Below, one piece after another: positions 1 to 10,578 of a stretch of 64,000 nt of DNA. The DNA is taken from contig NC_079415.1 of the NCBI RefSeq assembly GCF_026213295.1, positions 22,877,610-22,941,609 of the forward strand. The letters run 5' to 3'. The translations under genes and the position numbers were made by a program. The stretch comes from Gadus chalcogrammus (taxonomy: Eukaryota; Chordata; Actinopteri; Gadiformes; Gadidae). The notes beneath the pieces are model-generated. The model did not search any database. It was not told the origin of the DNA and saw only the letters and a list, made by a program, of their open reading frames with translations. Every line of letters begins with the position of its first letter. Position 1 is the stretch's first letter.

Positions 1-1
1 T

Positions 2-208
2 TACACCCCAACTCGGGCTCTGAGGTCTGTGGATCAGAATCTGCTGATGTTGCCACGCACTCGTTTCCGGACCAGAGGAGACAGATCCTTCCAGGCTGTT
101 GCTCCCAGGCTCTGGAACGATCTTCCGCTCTCTCTGCGTTCAATGGAGTCTGTTGACTGCTTCAAAAAGCAACTAAAGACCTATTTGTTTGCTCATGCTT
201 TTGCTTAG
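2..208 (+). pseudogene. LINE reverse transcriptase, C-terminal tail only
   Basis: An open frame enters from the window edge and stops at TAG 206-208. It translates to the typical end of an L2/Rex1-type LINE pol: a GDRSF block, then APRLWNDLPLSLR, then FKKQLKTYLF. This tail follows the RT domain in the CR1/L2 group. No endonuclease or RT is present in the window, so the copy is either truncated or continues to the left. Clade assignment below L2/CR1/Rex1 is not possible from 69 residues. Confidence 0.8.
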
Positions 209-350
209 CTGTCTTGGCCTTTTAAACTTAAATTTGCATGTACTTCTTAACTGTGTATTGTTATTGTTTTTGTTTTAACTGTGAAGCGCTTTGTGACCCT
301 GGTCTGTGAAAGGCGCTGTACAAATAAAGCTTACTTACTTACTTACTTTT
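209..350 (+). repeat. LINE 3' UTR with TTAC tail
   Basis: The sequence after the ORF contains the AAGCGCTTTGTGACCCTGG-type tail seen at the 3' end of many fish L2-like LINEs, then an imperfect (TTAC)n run at about 330-350. It completes the 3' end of the element at 2-208. Confidence 0.7.
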
Positions 351-427
351 TAACATGGATAGTAAATAACATTTGTTAACATTGGCGTTAAGGTTTCATG
401 CATAAAACATAGCTAACACACATAGCT

Positions 428-657
428 CTAGCGCCTAGACAAAGCATCAGCGTCCACATTTTCAGACCCCTTTTTATGTTGGATATCGAGGTTGAAGTCT
501 TGTACCAACAGAGCCCACCGCATGAGTCGCTGGTTGTGACTAAACATGCGGGACAGAAAAAACAAGGGGATTATGATCAGTGAACACTACAACAGGCAGA
601 GAGGTAGACCCAACATAGACCTCAAGGTGCTGTAGTGCTAACAAAAGAGCAAGATGA
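428..657 (-). pseudogene. Ty3/gypsy RNase H fragment
   Basis: Read on the minus strand this encodes a gypsy-type RNase H region: LALQHLEVYVG, then VVVFTDHNPL, then MFSHNQRLMRWALLVQDFNL, ending DADALSRR and a stop at 428-430. A one-base frameshift breaks the frame just after the TDHNPL block. Only this segment of pol is present, with no RT or integrase beside it. It is an isolated, dead relic inside the presumed STEAP intron. Confidence 0.8.
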
Positions 658-1459
658 AATTTGTTGAAATGTTAATCCCTAACCCTGGATTTACAACTTT
701 AAATTCAGGATGTCTGCATTGCCTGGGGAGAGTTTAGAGACTATACTCTCCCAAGACAATGCTGACATCCTCATCTTCTTTTTTTCATAAAGTATGGTAG
801 CGAAATACAGTTTCTGTCGTGTTTTATTTGGCATTTTGTAAATCCATTGATTTCGGTTGGAAGACTCATTGCTCATTGCAAGAGTAATTTTGCTTGGTTC
901 TAGCCCTACGGTTGATTCGGAGAACAGAGCGAAAATACTACAAACAAACATACATATGCCCGGTTCCGGTTCCGGTTCCCGGATAAAAAACAACCTTTTT
1001 TTTATTATCAGCCGATCCGTGGATCACTTGCATCCCGAACCGTGAGGGTTGATGCATACGGATCACGGGAAACCCGTGAACCGTTGCACCACGAAACAAC
1101 AGCCTCATTCGTTTCCTCTGGCACATTTTTTTTCTTAAAAGAATCGACTATCGACCGCTTCATATTGTATCTGCTTTGTTTACTTTTTCGTGCGTGCTGC
1201 GTGCGCAGCAAGACTGTGCACGTGTAGTGTGCAGACCATAGAATGTAAATGGTGCAGACAGACAGGCAGGCAGAGACAGGGAGCGAGAGAGAGTAGTGGA
1301 CTCGCAGGAATGAGCCAGAAAGTAAGATTTTATTATCAACCACAACCGCGGGAGTGGGGAGAGAAAGAAAAAAAAAAACGATTTAATTTTTTTCAATCGT
1401 CCTCCTGCAAGTAGCACCGGAGCGACCTCATTCAATTTGAACTCGCACCTTAAGAAATT
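658..1459. other. no gene recognised
   Basis: No coding segment or family was recognised. A short direct repeat of GGTTCC units lies at 962-980. The stretch 1017-1078 has locally self-complementary blocks around CGGATCACGGGAAACCCG, suggesting an old palindromic DNA transposon fragment. Confidence 0.4.
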
Positions 1460-1501
1460 AGGTTGCATATGCAACCTAATAGGTCGCACTCTGGAGCCCT
1501 G
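1460..1501 (-). repeat. hAT-type terminal inverted repeat, solo end
   Basis: Read on the minus strand from 1501 this begins CAGGGCTCCAGAGTGCGACC, the classic form of one hAT/Charlie terminus. It is followed by the short palindrome AGGTTGCATATGCAACCT at 1469-1486. I found no matching left end nearby, so this is a solo end or truncated MITE. Confidence 0.55.
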
Positions 1502-2109
1502 GTCCCGAGGCGTCCATAGGCTTTATGGTTTATATGTTTGAAAGCTGTTACACACTCTTTTACCAGTTGGCCTGAATACCACGCCTCGCAGCATAGGCGT
1601 CAATTTCGCCGGGGACCCTGGGGACGAGTACCTACCAGTTTTCGTCAAGATTAATTTTGTACCCATCACTTAAAAAACCTTGATTTGATTATGGATAATT
1701 ACACGAGTCTTCTCAATGTTGTAGACTGCTACATTCAGTTGCATGGGCTTTCCCAACGTTCAGCTGTCAATTATTTTTGTATTACTGACCGTTGCTCAGC
1801 ATATTTGACCACTGTCAAGGAAAGTGGATTTTTTTGCCTCTGATTCATGTCTTCCGTATCACTCCGCAAGTAGTCCGGTAACTTATCAACCCCAGCGTCG
1901 TTGGTTGCTAACCGACCCGACCCGCACCCTCCAGTGGAAACGCGCCATAAGCGACGTCAACGTCTTTGGCAAACTATTTCTCTGCTGATCAACACCACGA
2001 ATGGTAACAAATAAATTGTGAAACGACACACGGTTAGGTGTGTCTTGGAGGTTATTTTTTAGTTTTGGTAATTAGCCATGTAATAAGCGAGATAATGTGT
2101 AGAACACCG
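1502..2109. other. no gene recognised
   Basis: No ORF of interest. A stretch of about 30 bases near 1975-2005 (CTATTTCTCTGCTGATCAAC and following) is shared with the inner part of the hAT MITEs at 23584-24910 and 49098-50464, so a relic of that family is present here. Confidence 0.4.
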
Positions 2110-2209
2110 GTCATTATCGGGAAAATAAGCCAAGACAGGACGAACAGGACACTGACGCGAAGCGGAGGGGTCTTGCTTCGCCCTGAAGGGGCTTATTTTC
2201 AATAATGAC
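2110..2209. mobile_element. 100-bp MITE-like palindrome
   Basis: The ends are inverted copies: GTCATTATCGGGAAAATAAG on the left and CTTATTTTCAATAATGAC on the right. The centre is GC-rich and contains no ORF. The compact inverted-repeat structure fits a very short non-autonomous DNA transposon. I could not fix a target duplication or superfamily. Confidence 0.5.
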
Positions 2210-2519
2210 TTGCTTACTTATTTTTGTATGAGCTGCCAGCAAGGCTTGGACAATGAATGTGGCATTAATAAAACCAATACTCTTGGGCTGGGATGCAATG
2301 ATGAGGCATCAGCCAATCAAGTCATTATAGCCTGAATACATAGGTAAAAAGCACAAGAGCAGGTTGCTAATACCATGGACAGTATCAGAGCGATAACCTG
2401 TTGAACTCAATGGATGTGGTAGGCTACATCGGGATGCATCTGCAGACCACTGCCAGGTGTTGGCCAGTAGGTGGCACTCTTCCCTCTGGCCAAAAACATC
2501 AATCCCCGATGCCCCAGTG
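2210..2519. other. no gene recognised
   Basis: Non-coding on both strands as far as I can see, with no repeat structure recognised. Confidence 0.4.
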
Positions 2520-2975
2520 CAGTGACGGGGACACTGAATAAAATAGAATAGAAAGCTTTATTGTCATTGTACAAAGTACAACGAAATGCAATGATTACTA
2601 TGGAAGGTGCCGTCCTTCGGAGGCGACATAAAACTGAGGTCCTGCCTCACTGAGGTCATAAAAGAAAACGTATCGCAAAGAGTAGGGGATTCCCCGGTGT
2701 CCTGGCTAAAATTGCCCAACCAGGCTCATTCAATCTGGCCCCCTAATCATCCCCCTGTACAATTGGCTTATTCATTAATTCCCTCACGATCCAACTCAAG
2801 CTGGTTTGTGGTGAGCGTTCTGGCGCTGATTTGCTGCCGTGCATCACCCAAGTGGGTGCTACACACTGGTGGTGGTTAGTGAGGTTCCCTCCCCTTCACT
2901 GTAAGCGCTTTGAGTTTCCAGAAAAATAATGTGCTATATAAATTCAATGAATCTAATTAATTATTATTATTTTAC
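2520..2975 (+). repeat. SINE-like interspersed repeat with ATT tail
   Basis: The segment starts with a TTTATTGTCATTGTACAAAG-type block. It continues through a GC-richer body containing GGTGAGCGTTCTGGCGC and ACACTGGTGGTGGTTAG, and ends AAGCGCTTTGAG, GTGCTATATAAATTCAATGA and (ATT)n. This organisation and tail are typical of fish SINEs that share the 3' end of L2-like LINEs. No pol III boxes were verified. The short ORF across it is not a gene. Confidence 0.55.
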
Positions 2976-3907
2976 TAGCACATAAATAAAGGCAAGACGC
3001 GATATTTTATTGCTTCAGATTTGCTGGTGCTGTGGCAAAGTCTTTTGTGTTTTCTGCACTCAAGTGGTCGGCTGTTGCAATTGATGTTAGCCATAGCCAC
3101 CATGTAGTCTAATTTAGACTACTTGGTGACTACTTGGAGCACTACAGCCGGGCCTTCATCTCAGCCCTAATGGCTGAGAAAATAAATCATTGCGGGAATT
3201 TGATGTATTGTTATTAAATTAAATTAGTTAGATTTTTTTTAATAAATACAGATATTATTTAATACTCTTTAAGGCCTTCTCTGAAGGCGTAGAAGGCCCT
3301 GAGGGTTCCCCTCTGCACGATTTGCGTCGCACAGTGTTGACTATAGTGGAGATGACTAGAGTGGAGTCAATCTCTTGTTGACACTAAGTGACTTTTGGTC
3401 AATCTTGCTTTGCTTGAATTCTGTAATAATTATGGTGGGGAGTGCATGAGTTTGGGTCAGAATGCCTGATGTAGATTGGATGGAATGCGTGTTGTGAATT
3501 GAGAACAGCCAGATCATGAGGTGATACAGCGTTCAGCTGTGCAACAAATATTTTTTGTTTTTCAATCCTGATGATTTGTAGTGCTGTGTGTAGCCACACG
3601 TTTGCCCCTTCTGAACTTGAACACTTAGTTAATTTCCTTTCCTAGCTCCTCTTTGTTTATGTTGGTAGCTTAGTCATGTCATGTCACTTTATCAACAACG
3701 GGTACATTCAGTACAATTCTGGAGGAAAGCGGTTCTAGCTTTATTGCTGTACAGCTAGAACAAACTTTGTTGTTCTGCTGTACAAACTTTGTTAATAGCC
3801 GGTTAATTCAAACCCATGAACTCCTAGCACCGCTGCATTTGGACCCAGAACAAAAAGACAGAAAACAACGAAAATTGAGCAAAGCAAGCATTGATCATCA
3901 AAGTCAC
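2976..3907. other. no gene recognised
   Basis: AT-rich sequence without a convincing ORF or terminal repeats. Confidence 0.4.
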
Positions 3908-4018
3908 AACTCTGTTTTGCAGTGGAGGAATGAACTCCCGGCCGACGTCAGAGAGTCTTTCACCAGCTTCCTCAAAAGACTCAAGACTCACCTGTTCAGA
4001 GTTCACCTGCATACTTAG
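3908..4018 (+). pseudogene. LINE pol C-terminal fragment
   Basis: The frame encodes a LINE pol tail: WRNELPADVRESF, then FLKRLKTHLFRVHL, with stop 4016-4018. This corresponds to the LWN-LP-xR and FK-xx-LKTHLF blocks that end CR1/L2-group pol proteins. The residues upstream in the same frame (from about 3767) do not look like RT, so the element is 5'-truncated or rearranged. It differs from the tail at 2-208 and is a separate family or an older copy. Confidence 0.65.
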
Positions 4019-4609
4019 CCAACCCCTCCCACACCATATTACTTATTGTATGATGTACATGTTGGCACTTAATGTACGCACTTACGGTATGTTGTACGTC
4101 CTAGCACTAAATGTACGCACTTATTGTACGTCGTACTTTGCTATAGAACTTAGTTTTGTAGCATCTTATCCTAGCTATCTTTGTTGTATATACAGGGAAT
4201 GGGTTAAGCTAGCGATTGTTAGTGCTTGGCACTTGGTTCTATGAACATCCTTACTGTAGCGACAGCGATATCTTGTTGTTTCACCTTCTTCTGAGAAATG
4301 TGCATAGATTGATGAATACCTCTTTGCTGGGTGCATAAAGTAAAGACACTTCTAATGGAGAACACCTTTTAAAACTGACGTGTCTTCCAATCAAGGAAAA
4401 CTAAACCGAATGCTATACAAAATATAGAGGCAATTTATCTATAACTTCCTTCTTTGAGGTTGGACTGGTGCTCTTTTAAATTTGTCATCTCGTTGAGCCT
4501 TCTATTTAATTTACAGTTGTTTAATGGTGATGAACCAAATACTAATGCTAATACTAAATTCTAATAACAGTATTGGATGGAGACCTGCATACATTTATTT
4601 TCCTTGCAG
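4019..4609. other. LINE 3' region and unassigned sequence
   Basis: The first 150 bases contain three related TTAATGTACGCACTTA-like blocks (about 4067-4127), probably the 3' UTR of the LINE fragment just upstream. The rest shows nothing recognisable. Confidence 0.35.
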
Positions 4610-4990
4610 ACACTCCTCTCTCCGTCCCCTCTGCCCCTCTTCTGTCACCTTTTCCACTCCCAACTACTCTTCCTCCAACACATCTTCTCTCTGCTCGTCC
4701 TGACATCTCCTCTTCCTCCCACCTCATTTCCTTCTCGCCTGCTGCTCCTCTTCCTCTCTCGGATTTCCTTGCCTTCCTCATTAATTTTTTCCTCTCAGTC
4801 TCCATCTCATCTTCTCGCCCTCCACTCTCCCCTCGATCGTCTCCCTCACCTCTCTGCCCTCTACTTCCTCCCGCACCTCTCTCTCCTCTCTCCACCCTAC
4901 GTCCTCTCCTCTCCCTACCCTCTCCTCTCTCCCTCCTGTTCTCTTTCCACCCTACCTCCTCTCTCTCCTCGCCTCTCTCCACCCTACCCC
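4610..4990. repeat. pyrimidine-rich CT low-complexity tract
   Basis: About 380 bases are almost entirely C and T on the plus strand (CTCTCC, CCTCTCT repeats). The long open frames on both strands across it are products of the biased composition. It ends about 260 bases before the splice acceptor of the STEAP exon. Confidence 0.8.
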
Positions 4991-5254
4991 CAAACCAACC
5001 CCACACACACAACAAAAACAGATTATTTAAATATATTTCTGTAATTTGCAGAACATTTTTGCACTACAATCATCTTTGGCTGGTACCACTACCACTTCTG
5101 CTACTTATTTGTTTACTGATTTACTTATCTTGTATTGTTGCTCCTATGTGGCTGTTGAGGAACCAAGCCTAAGAATTGAACTCTTGTGTAGTTGTACAAT
5201 AAGATGTAATGAAAGTAACTCTGATTCTGATACCTCCTCTCCTCTCCTCCCCAG

Positions 5255-5557
5255 TCTTGGATCGGCCTGGCGGCTCTGACAATGGCCACCCTCCACACGC
5301 TGCTCTTCGGCTGGGACCGGGCCTTCGACCCGGGGCAGTATCGCCTCTGCCTGCCGCCCACCTTCATGGTGGCGCTGGCCCTGCCCCTGGCCGTGCTGTG
5401 CAGCCGGCTGGCCCTCAGCCTGCCCTGCCTGGCGGCGCCGCTCGCACGCATCCGCCGCGGCTGGGAGAGGAGCCGGCACCTCCGCTTCTCCCTGCCCGTA
5501 GAGGAGGGCGGGGCCGTGGGGAATGGACGCTCACTGGAGGACATCAGCGACGTATAG
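5255..5557 (+). CDS. steap3: STEAP metalloreductase, last coding exon (steap3-like)
   Basis: A pyrimidine tract ending CCCCAG at 5254 is followed in frame by SWIGLAALT, then HTLLFGW, YRLCLPPTFMVALALPL, LPCLAAPLARIRRGWER and a stop at 5555-5557. This matches the final exon of STEAP proteins: part of the ferric-reductase transmembrane region, the last membrane helix and the cytosolic RIRRGWE tail. STEAP enzymes are endosomal or plasma-membrane iron and copper reductases using NADPH, FAD and heme. The tail after RGWER (RFSLP near the start, SDV at the end) resembles STEAP3 more than STEAP2 or STEAP4, from memory of the family. It is partial: no other STEAP exon is seen, so the preceding intron is probably longer than 5 kb and full of repeats. 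GC content and codon use are far higher than the surroundings. Confidence 0.75.
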   Translation, partial: SWIGLAALTMATLHTLLFGWDRAFDPGQYRLCLPPTFMVALALPLAVLCSRLALSLPCLAAPLARIRRGWERSRHLRFSLPVEEGGAVGNGRSLEDISDV

Positions 5558-6099
5558 CTATGTATGTTGACCATGGGTGTGTGTTTTTGTGTGTCTTGGT
5601 GTTTGATGTGTGTGTACGTGCGCTTGTGTTTACTGTTGTGCAAAAACCCACACTGATACAGGGAGACTAACCTGGTGTAGTTTTAGTAAAAAAAACAATA
5701 TATTATTAAATTCTTAAAAAGTTTATTAAAAACTAGTTATTAATGAATTGGCGATAAAACCAAATACCTGTACTATGCAATCAAATAAGTATGTATTTAT
5801 TTAGTTTGTGATAATTTAGAAAAAATTAAACATTTCTGATTTGTTTGAGAATGTCGTTCCTTTTTCCCATAAAACAGGACATCTGCCCATATTTGGGATG
5901 TTCAGAATCACACTGGTCGATGAGAGAGAGAAATATTTCAATTGTTAAATGTAAAAGAAAATCAATTGTACCCCGGTGTTAATATTTTAATCTGTGGTAC
6001 ATTCAAGAATTCTGTGTTTTTGGTTCAACGAGGAGCAACAATGTGAATCTATCCCAGCTGTTCTTCTTCTGCTGAAACCAAACTTTAAAATGTAGAGTT
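5558..6099 (+). other. probable STEAP 3' UTR and flank
   Basis: Starts with a TG-rich stretch and becomes AT-rich from about 5680. No clear polyadenylation signal is diagnostic and no other gene is seen. Confidence 0.4.
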
Positions 6100-6840
6100 T
6101 GGACTTCCGGGAAGATGGCGGAGAGAGTAAACGCATAGTTAACTAGCTCTCCAGAGTCGGTAAAATATTCCCACTATTCAGACATAACTCGACAAACAAA
6201 ACTAGAGTATGAGTGGGACAAAAAGAAAAGAAATCAGAAATCAACAAAAAGCAAAACAAAGCAGCAGAGCAACCCGTAACGGAAGAAATCTCAGAATACG
6301 AGGCTAGCGAACACGAGGTTAGCGAACACGAAGAAGAGACAAGAGAACATGGACAGCGCGGAGACGCTAAGAGTCGGGCTTGCTACTATCAGCAAGGACA
6401 TCAACGAACTTAAACAAGAACTACGCCATGAGCTGATCACATTTAAAGACGAGCTGAAGAGAGAGATGAAGGAGGAAATCACCAAACTCCGGCAAGAAAT
6501 AGGCCGTCAGCTAAAGGAGAACAACAACGACCTAAAGGCACAACAGGTGAGCATCAGCGAGGCTCAGGGGCGCATAGCAGAAGTCGAAGAGTGGAAAATG
6601 GAGGCCAGTACCGCGCTGTCGGAGATGATGGGGCAGACGCGCCGAATGCAAGAGAAAATAACTGATCTCGAGGGAAGATCAAGAAGAAACAACATCAGAA
6701 TCTTGGGCTACCAGAAGACACGGAGGGGAGCTCGGCAGCCATATACCTGGAGCAGCTTCTAAAAGCCGAACTCGAGCTCCCGGAGGGGACCAACCTCCAG
6801 ATCCAGCGAGCCCACCGAGCCCTAGCCCTGAGAAAGCAGC
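6100..6840 (+). pseudogene. L1/Tx1-like LINE ORF1 with 5' UTR
   Basis: GGACTTCCGGGAAGATGGCG at 6101-6120 is a typical LINE 5' start. The coding part, spread over three frames, includes an acidic SEYEASEHE stretch, a long coiled coil (6349-6660, Glu/Lys/Leu rich), then LEGRSRRNNIRILG and, after a frameshift near 6715, YLEQLLKAELELPEG and IQRAHRALA. These are the hallmarks of ORF1p (Transposase_22) RNA-binding proteins of L1/Tx1 LINEs, which trimerise through the coiled coil. At least two frameshifts and a missing ORF2 make it dead. It ends abruptly at about 6840, where the ISL2EU sequence starts. Confidence 0.8.
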
Positions 6841-7421
6841 TACACTATGGCTTTATTTTATTCAAGATGCTTGCAGGATTTGCCTTCAATATCGATAAGT
6901 GACGTTCATCGACTGGTCCAGACGGGGAGCTCTGCCCCCAGAAGCAAGAGGCAGAAGGGATTTAAGATATATCTTTCAAGTTACATAGACAATTATGAAG
7001 GTAAGTTTAAACAACAACACTACGGTAGCCAAGCTATATCGACTAGCTAGCTGTAGTTATTTACCATTTAGCAGGGTCCTCATTCGTCTGTACAGTGTTT
7101 GAAATGTGTACGATTACTGTTTAGTAACATAAATTATGTCTAATAACATGAATTATGTCGAATTCCTACAGTTTCAAACAGAGATCCAGCAGGGAGAGTC
7201 AGTGTGAGGGCAATCTGTCATAGGTCCTACAGGATGAGTGAAAAGCCACACAACCTCAGAGTAGGGAGAAACAAAACATGTATAACATAATGGTTCAAGT
7301 TTTGGGTTGTTAATGTGTCTCGAGCTGGTGATGTGGATGCAGAATAGAAAATAAGTCTAGTTTGCTGACATAAACCTAACATAGCTTTCATTGACACCCC
7401 AGAAACTGTTCCTGTTCCTTA

Positions 7422-7930
7422 TGCCGCTTTTCCACCGCACGTGTAGCTCGACTCGACTCGACTCGACTCGACTCGACTCGACTCGACACGACTCGACACG
7501 GTAGCAGCACGGGTCGTTTTCCACCGCAAATAGTACCTCCTGGACGTGGGCGCGTCGGCTGCGCGAAAGGGCCGTGACGTATTTTTGTACGCGACGAAAA
7601 CAACACCTACGCAACCCACACATGGACAGAACCCACATAACAACAATGGAGGACATCGATAACATTACTATTATTAGCTGGCATGTTGAAGAAGTTGAAG
7701 AAGTGGAATATGTTGGCTGCGGCGCTGCTATGGCTGTTAACAGCATGGTTGCCATGTCTGCCGACGTCACCTTTTAGCATCGGCTCAGCCGCTTGGAACC
7801 TAGAGCGAGGCGGGTACTAGAAAAAGCAGCCACTTCAGGTACCAGATACCATGTTTTCGCGGTGGAAACGCAAAAAATGCGAGCTGAGTCGAGTCGTGTC
7901 GAGCTGGTACCATGCAGTGGAAAAGCGGCA
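7422..7930. mobile_element. Harbinger-type MITE, 509 bp
   Basis: The ends are TGCCGCTTTTCCACCGCA and, inverted, TGCCGCTTTTCCACTGCA, with one mismatch. Both sides are flanked by the three-base duplication TTA (7419-7421 and 7931-7933), which fits PIF/Harbinger (TWA). Inside the left end is a run of CGACT pentamers (about 7446-7495), and the right end has the complementary GAGTCGAGTCG. A 43-codon ORF (7647-7775) is unassigned. It inserted into an intron of the ISL2EU-A ORF2 gene. Confidence 0.85.
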
Positions 7931-7944
7931 TTAGAGTATAAGTA

Positions 7945-8465
7945 TATACGTTTAAGCATATCCAATATCATGGTCGGGTACATAAGTCAGTGTTAGGTAA
8001 GTGCTGAATGTATGCCCGGAATCTTGGATAGTCTTACCTGTTCAACGTTCAACTTACACTGCTCTTACTCTATTATGATTCCTGAACTTCATTTAAGAGG
8101 TAGGTGTAGCATACGTGTAGGTGTTATACGTTTAAGCCCAGGGGTGGCCAAACTTGCTCTTATATTAATCCATGCACATTCATTAGATAACTCTTGAGTA
8201 CCATAGAGAACAGGGTTTTTTCACAACTACTGTTACACTTTTAACTGGTCTTGTAATGGTCCTGGACAGTGTGTATTTTTCTGTATGGGACCTGCAAGCA
8301 CAAACAGTTTGGCCATCCCTGTTTAAGCCTATCCATGGTCAGGTACATGAGTCAGTGTGATGTAAGAGCTGATAGTGATAGTGCCCTGAATCTAGGCTTG
8401 TTCTTGTTCAATGTTGTTCTTACATTGTTACACTTCTATGTACCTGAAAACCAATTAAGAGATAA
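7945..8465. repeat. imperfect direct duplication split by a MITE
   Basis: About 7948-8105 and 8323-8465 are diverged direct copies; both contain TTTAAGC, then ATCATGG or ATCCATGG, GGTACATRAGTCAGTGT and a TTCTTGTTCAA-like block. The small hAT MITE at 8139-8321 lies between them and used TTTAAGCC as target. Confidence 0.55.
8139..8321. mobile_element. hAT MITE, 183 bp
   Basis: Begins CAGGGGTGGCCAAACT and ends with the inverted form AGTTTGGCCATCCCTG. A perfect eight-base target duplication, TTTAAGCC, lies at 8131-8138 and 8322-8329. Eight-base TSDs and CAGGG ends define hAT. No coding capacity. Confidence 0.85.
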
Positions 8466-10097
8466 GTGACACCGGCTTATTTGTGTGGATGTCAAGTAGT
8501 TGAAACGGAGCAGAACTAGATGTTTATTCCCTCTCTCTCAGTTCAGTTAGTTTAATAAACCAGAATTGTTGCACTTTTTCCATGTCCACTATTGCTTGAA
8601 CCATAAGCCTGCTGTGACCTTTCTCATATCTGGTGTTCTTTTATAGTAGTGACATAATGACTTCAACGTGACATGTAAGTAATTGTGTTTTCTTTTATAG
8701 ATAACTTTTGAAAACAGCTCGCCTGTTACAATTGCTGCTGCTGAATGCACATGTGTTGCTGGAAAAGTCCTGTGCAATCACAATGTTGGACTTCTTTTTC
8801 AAACGGCACATTACTCAACCCTGATACTGAAGGCAGTTCCCCCCGTCCTTAGCTGCACAGAAACAGAGCAGAGATGGCATAAGCCACGGACTATGGTAAA
8901 CACTTAATACCAGGTGATAATATTATTTATATTAATCCTATTGTTGTTATGGTTCTTTGTGTACTTTTATAGGGTGTGAAACCAGGTAGAGTGGTCGTCA
9001 TTTCTACAAAGCTTAAAACCTAGCAGTACACAGTTGCTGATGGTGTAAGGTAATATCTACCTATCTTTCTTCTTTTAGTTTTGCTTGAGTGTATTATTCT
9101 TCCTTCACCTTTTTCCCAACTCCTAATTATGATGTTACCCTTTCTTTTTCTTTCTAAGGATTAAGCGCTACAAAGCAGTGCGGGTGGACTTGCCGGACCC
9201 AGATGTCCTGAAAGTTGCTGAGGCTTACCAAGACTTCACAGCAGACATTGCTCCACTGATAACCACCTGGCAATAACCGAGGATGTTCCCCTTGTTGAGT
9301 CAGCATTTCGACCTGTCCAGGAAGGTAGCCCCATCTCTTATCAGCATCCAGTACCAATTAGTCGGGTAATAGTCTGCCACCCAGACAGCCCACCTCTGCC
9401 ATTAGAAGGCTATAGGCTGGATCCCTCCACCTGTATTTTGTGTGCACTTATGAACAGCATCTCCAGTTAATGTCACTTGCCATTACCTTGGATATGGCAA
9501 GGAAGATAGAGATGGCTACAAGGGACCAGAGCAACATTGTGGAGTGGCACCAAGTCAGGAAGCCAAGGCTCACTTCTTCTCGATTTAGGGAGGTGTGCCA
9601 TGTGAGAGGGGACAATTCTTCTCAGAACCTAGCAGAGAGAATATGGAAAGGTGGGGTTCAGACAGCGCTAATGAAAAGGGTGCTGGCATTGGAGCCTGTG
9701 GCCATCCAAGAATACAGCAGAAAAAAAAAGTCAACTACTGGCCATGTGGCTTTGTAATACACCCAGATGCTCCTTGGCTAGGATCCTCTCCAGATGGTCT
9801 TGTATTTGATCCAACTGAGAGCCCACCATTTGGACTGATAGAAATCAAATGCCCTAATTCCAAAAGCTATGTGGACTGCAAGTACCTGAAGATGTAGAGT
9901 AGGCACATTAAAATTAAAGCCCAGCCACAGCTACTACTGGCAAGTCCAGGGGCAGTTATTACTCACTCGGATGCAATGGTGTGCTTTTATTGTTCTGGCT
10001 GAGGAGGACATTCTTGTGCAGCGTATCTACAGGGATGCTGCGGTGGCAGGGGTTATAAGGGAGAAGGGGGATTATTTCTTTTTTCACTTTTATCTTG

Positions 10098-10578
10098 GTA
10101 AAAACACTCTTTCCCCTTTTTTCCATCCACTTTGCTTTTCGATTTATGTATAAAATGTCAGTTCTCTCATATATTAGTTGTTCATACTCTTGGTTTTTGT
10201 TGTTTGTCTAGTATATCCTGGGCAACATCTTGTTTCCCCAGAATGTTGTCAATATTTCAATGTTATATTTGCTTGATTAAATTTTGCCTTCTCCATGTAT
10301 ATCTTTGTTGCTTGGAATTTTTTATCCTCCATATAATCGACCAAATCTTTCTCATCCATTACTGTTCTAATCTAATCTTTATGTGCTCGTGGGTGATACG
10401 AGATGTCAATGATTGTGTGTGTTTGTTTATTTCTCACCTGCATTATTTCCTTATTAAATTATAAATTGTCTTATGTCATTTCCAGTGTGTTTTAATTTAT
10501 GTTTTAAGTCAGTAAAACACAAAATGTAGTGTAAAGACCACAATGAAATTTTTTTAAGGGTCAAGACACATCTTTAAT
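10098..10578. other. AT-rich spacer between convergent ISL2EU genes
   Basis: No gene seen. This lies between the 3' ends of the two convergent genes of ISL2EU-A. The 110-codon open frame at 10132-10464 is an AT-rich chance frame without similarity that I recognise. Confidence 0.5.

Larger units (their letters stand above)
6847..10097 (+). pseudogene. ISL2EU element A, ORF2: SWIM zinc finger plus YqaJ nuclease-like protein
   Basis: Recognisable exons are 1: about 6850-7000 (SKRQKGFKIYLSSYI, donor GTAAGT); 2: 8701-8895 (SWIM finger, ECTC then VLCNHNVG); 3: 8973-9049 (GVKPGRV, VADGV); 4: 9159-10097 (DIAPLITT, KPRLTSSRFREVCHVRG, GFVIHPDAPWLGSSPDGL, LIEIKCPNSKSYVDC, EEDILVQRIYRDA). The PDG and E-x-K residues are the expected YqaJ/lambda-exonuclease metal site. 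To my knowledge, ISL2EU transposons carry such a second protein of uncertain role beside the transposase. Decay is clear: an in-frame TAG in exon 3, a two-base loss near 9270, and a frameshift in a poly-A run near 9725. Two MITEs sit in the intron between exons 1 and 2. Confidence 0.75.

Noticed and set aside
1008..1489. Overlapping 60-111-codon frames on both strands
   Set aside because: No domain, no codon bias, several mutually overlapping frames.
4573..5172. Long open frames (up to 199 codons) over the CT-rich tract on both strands
   Set aside because: They follow from the biased composition; no domain or splice logic.
10132..10464. 110-codon hydrophobic frame
   Set aside because: AT-rich chance frame between convergent ISL2EU genes; no homology recognised.
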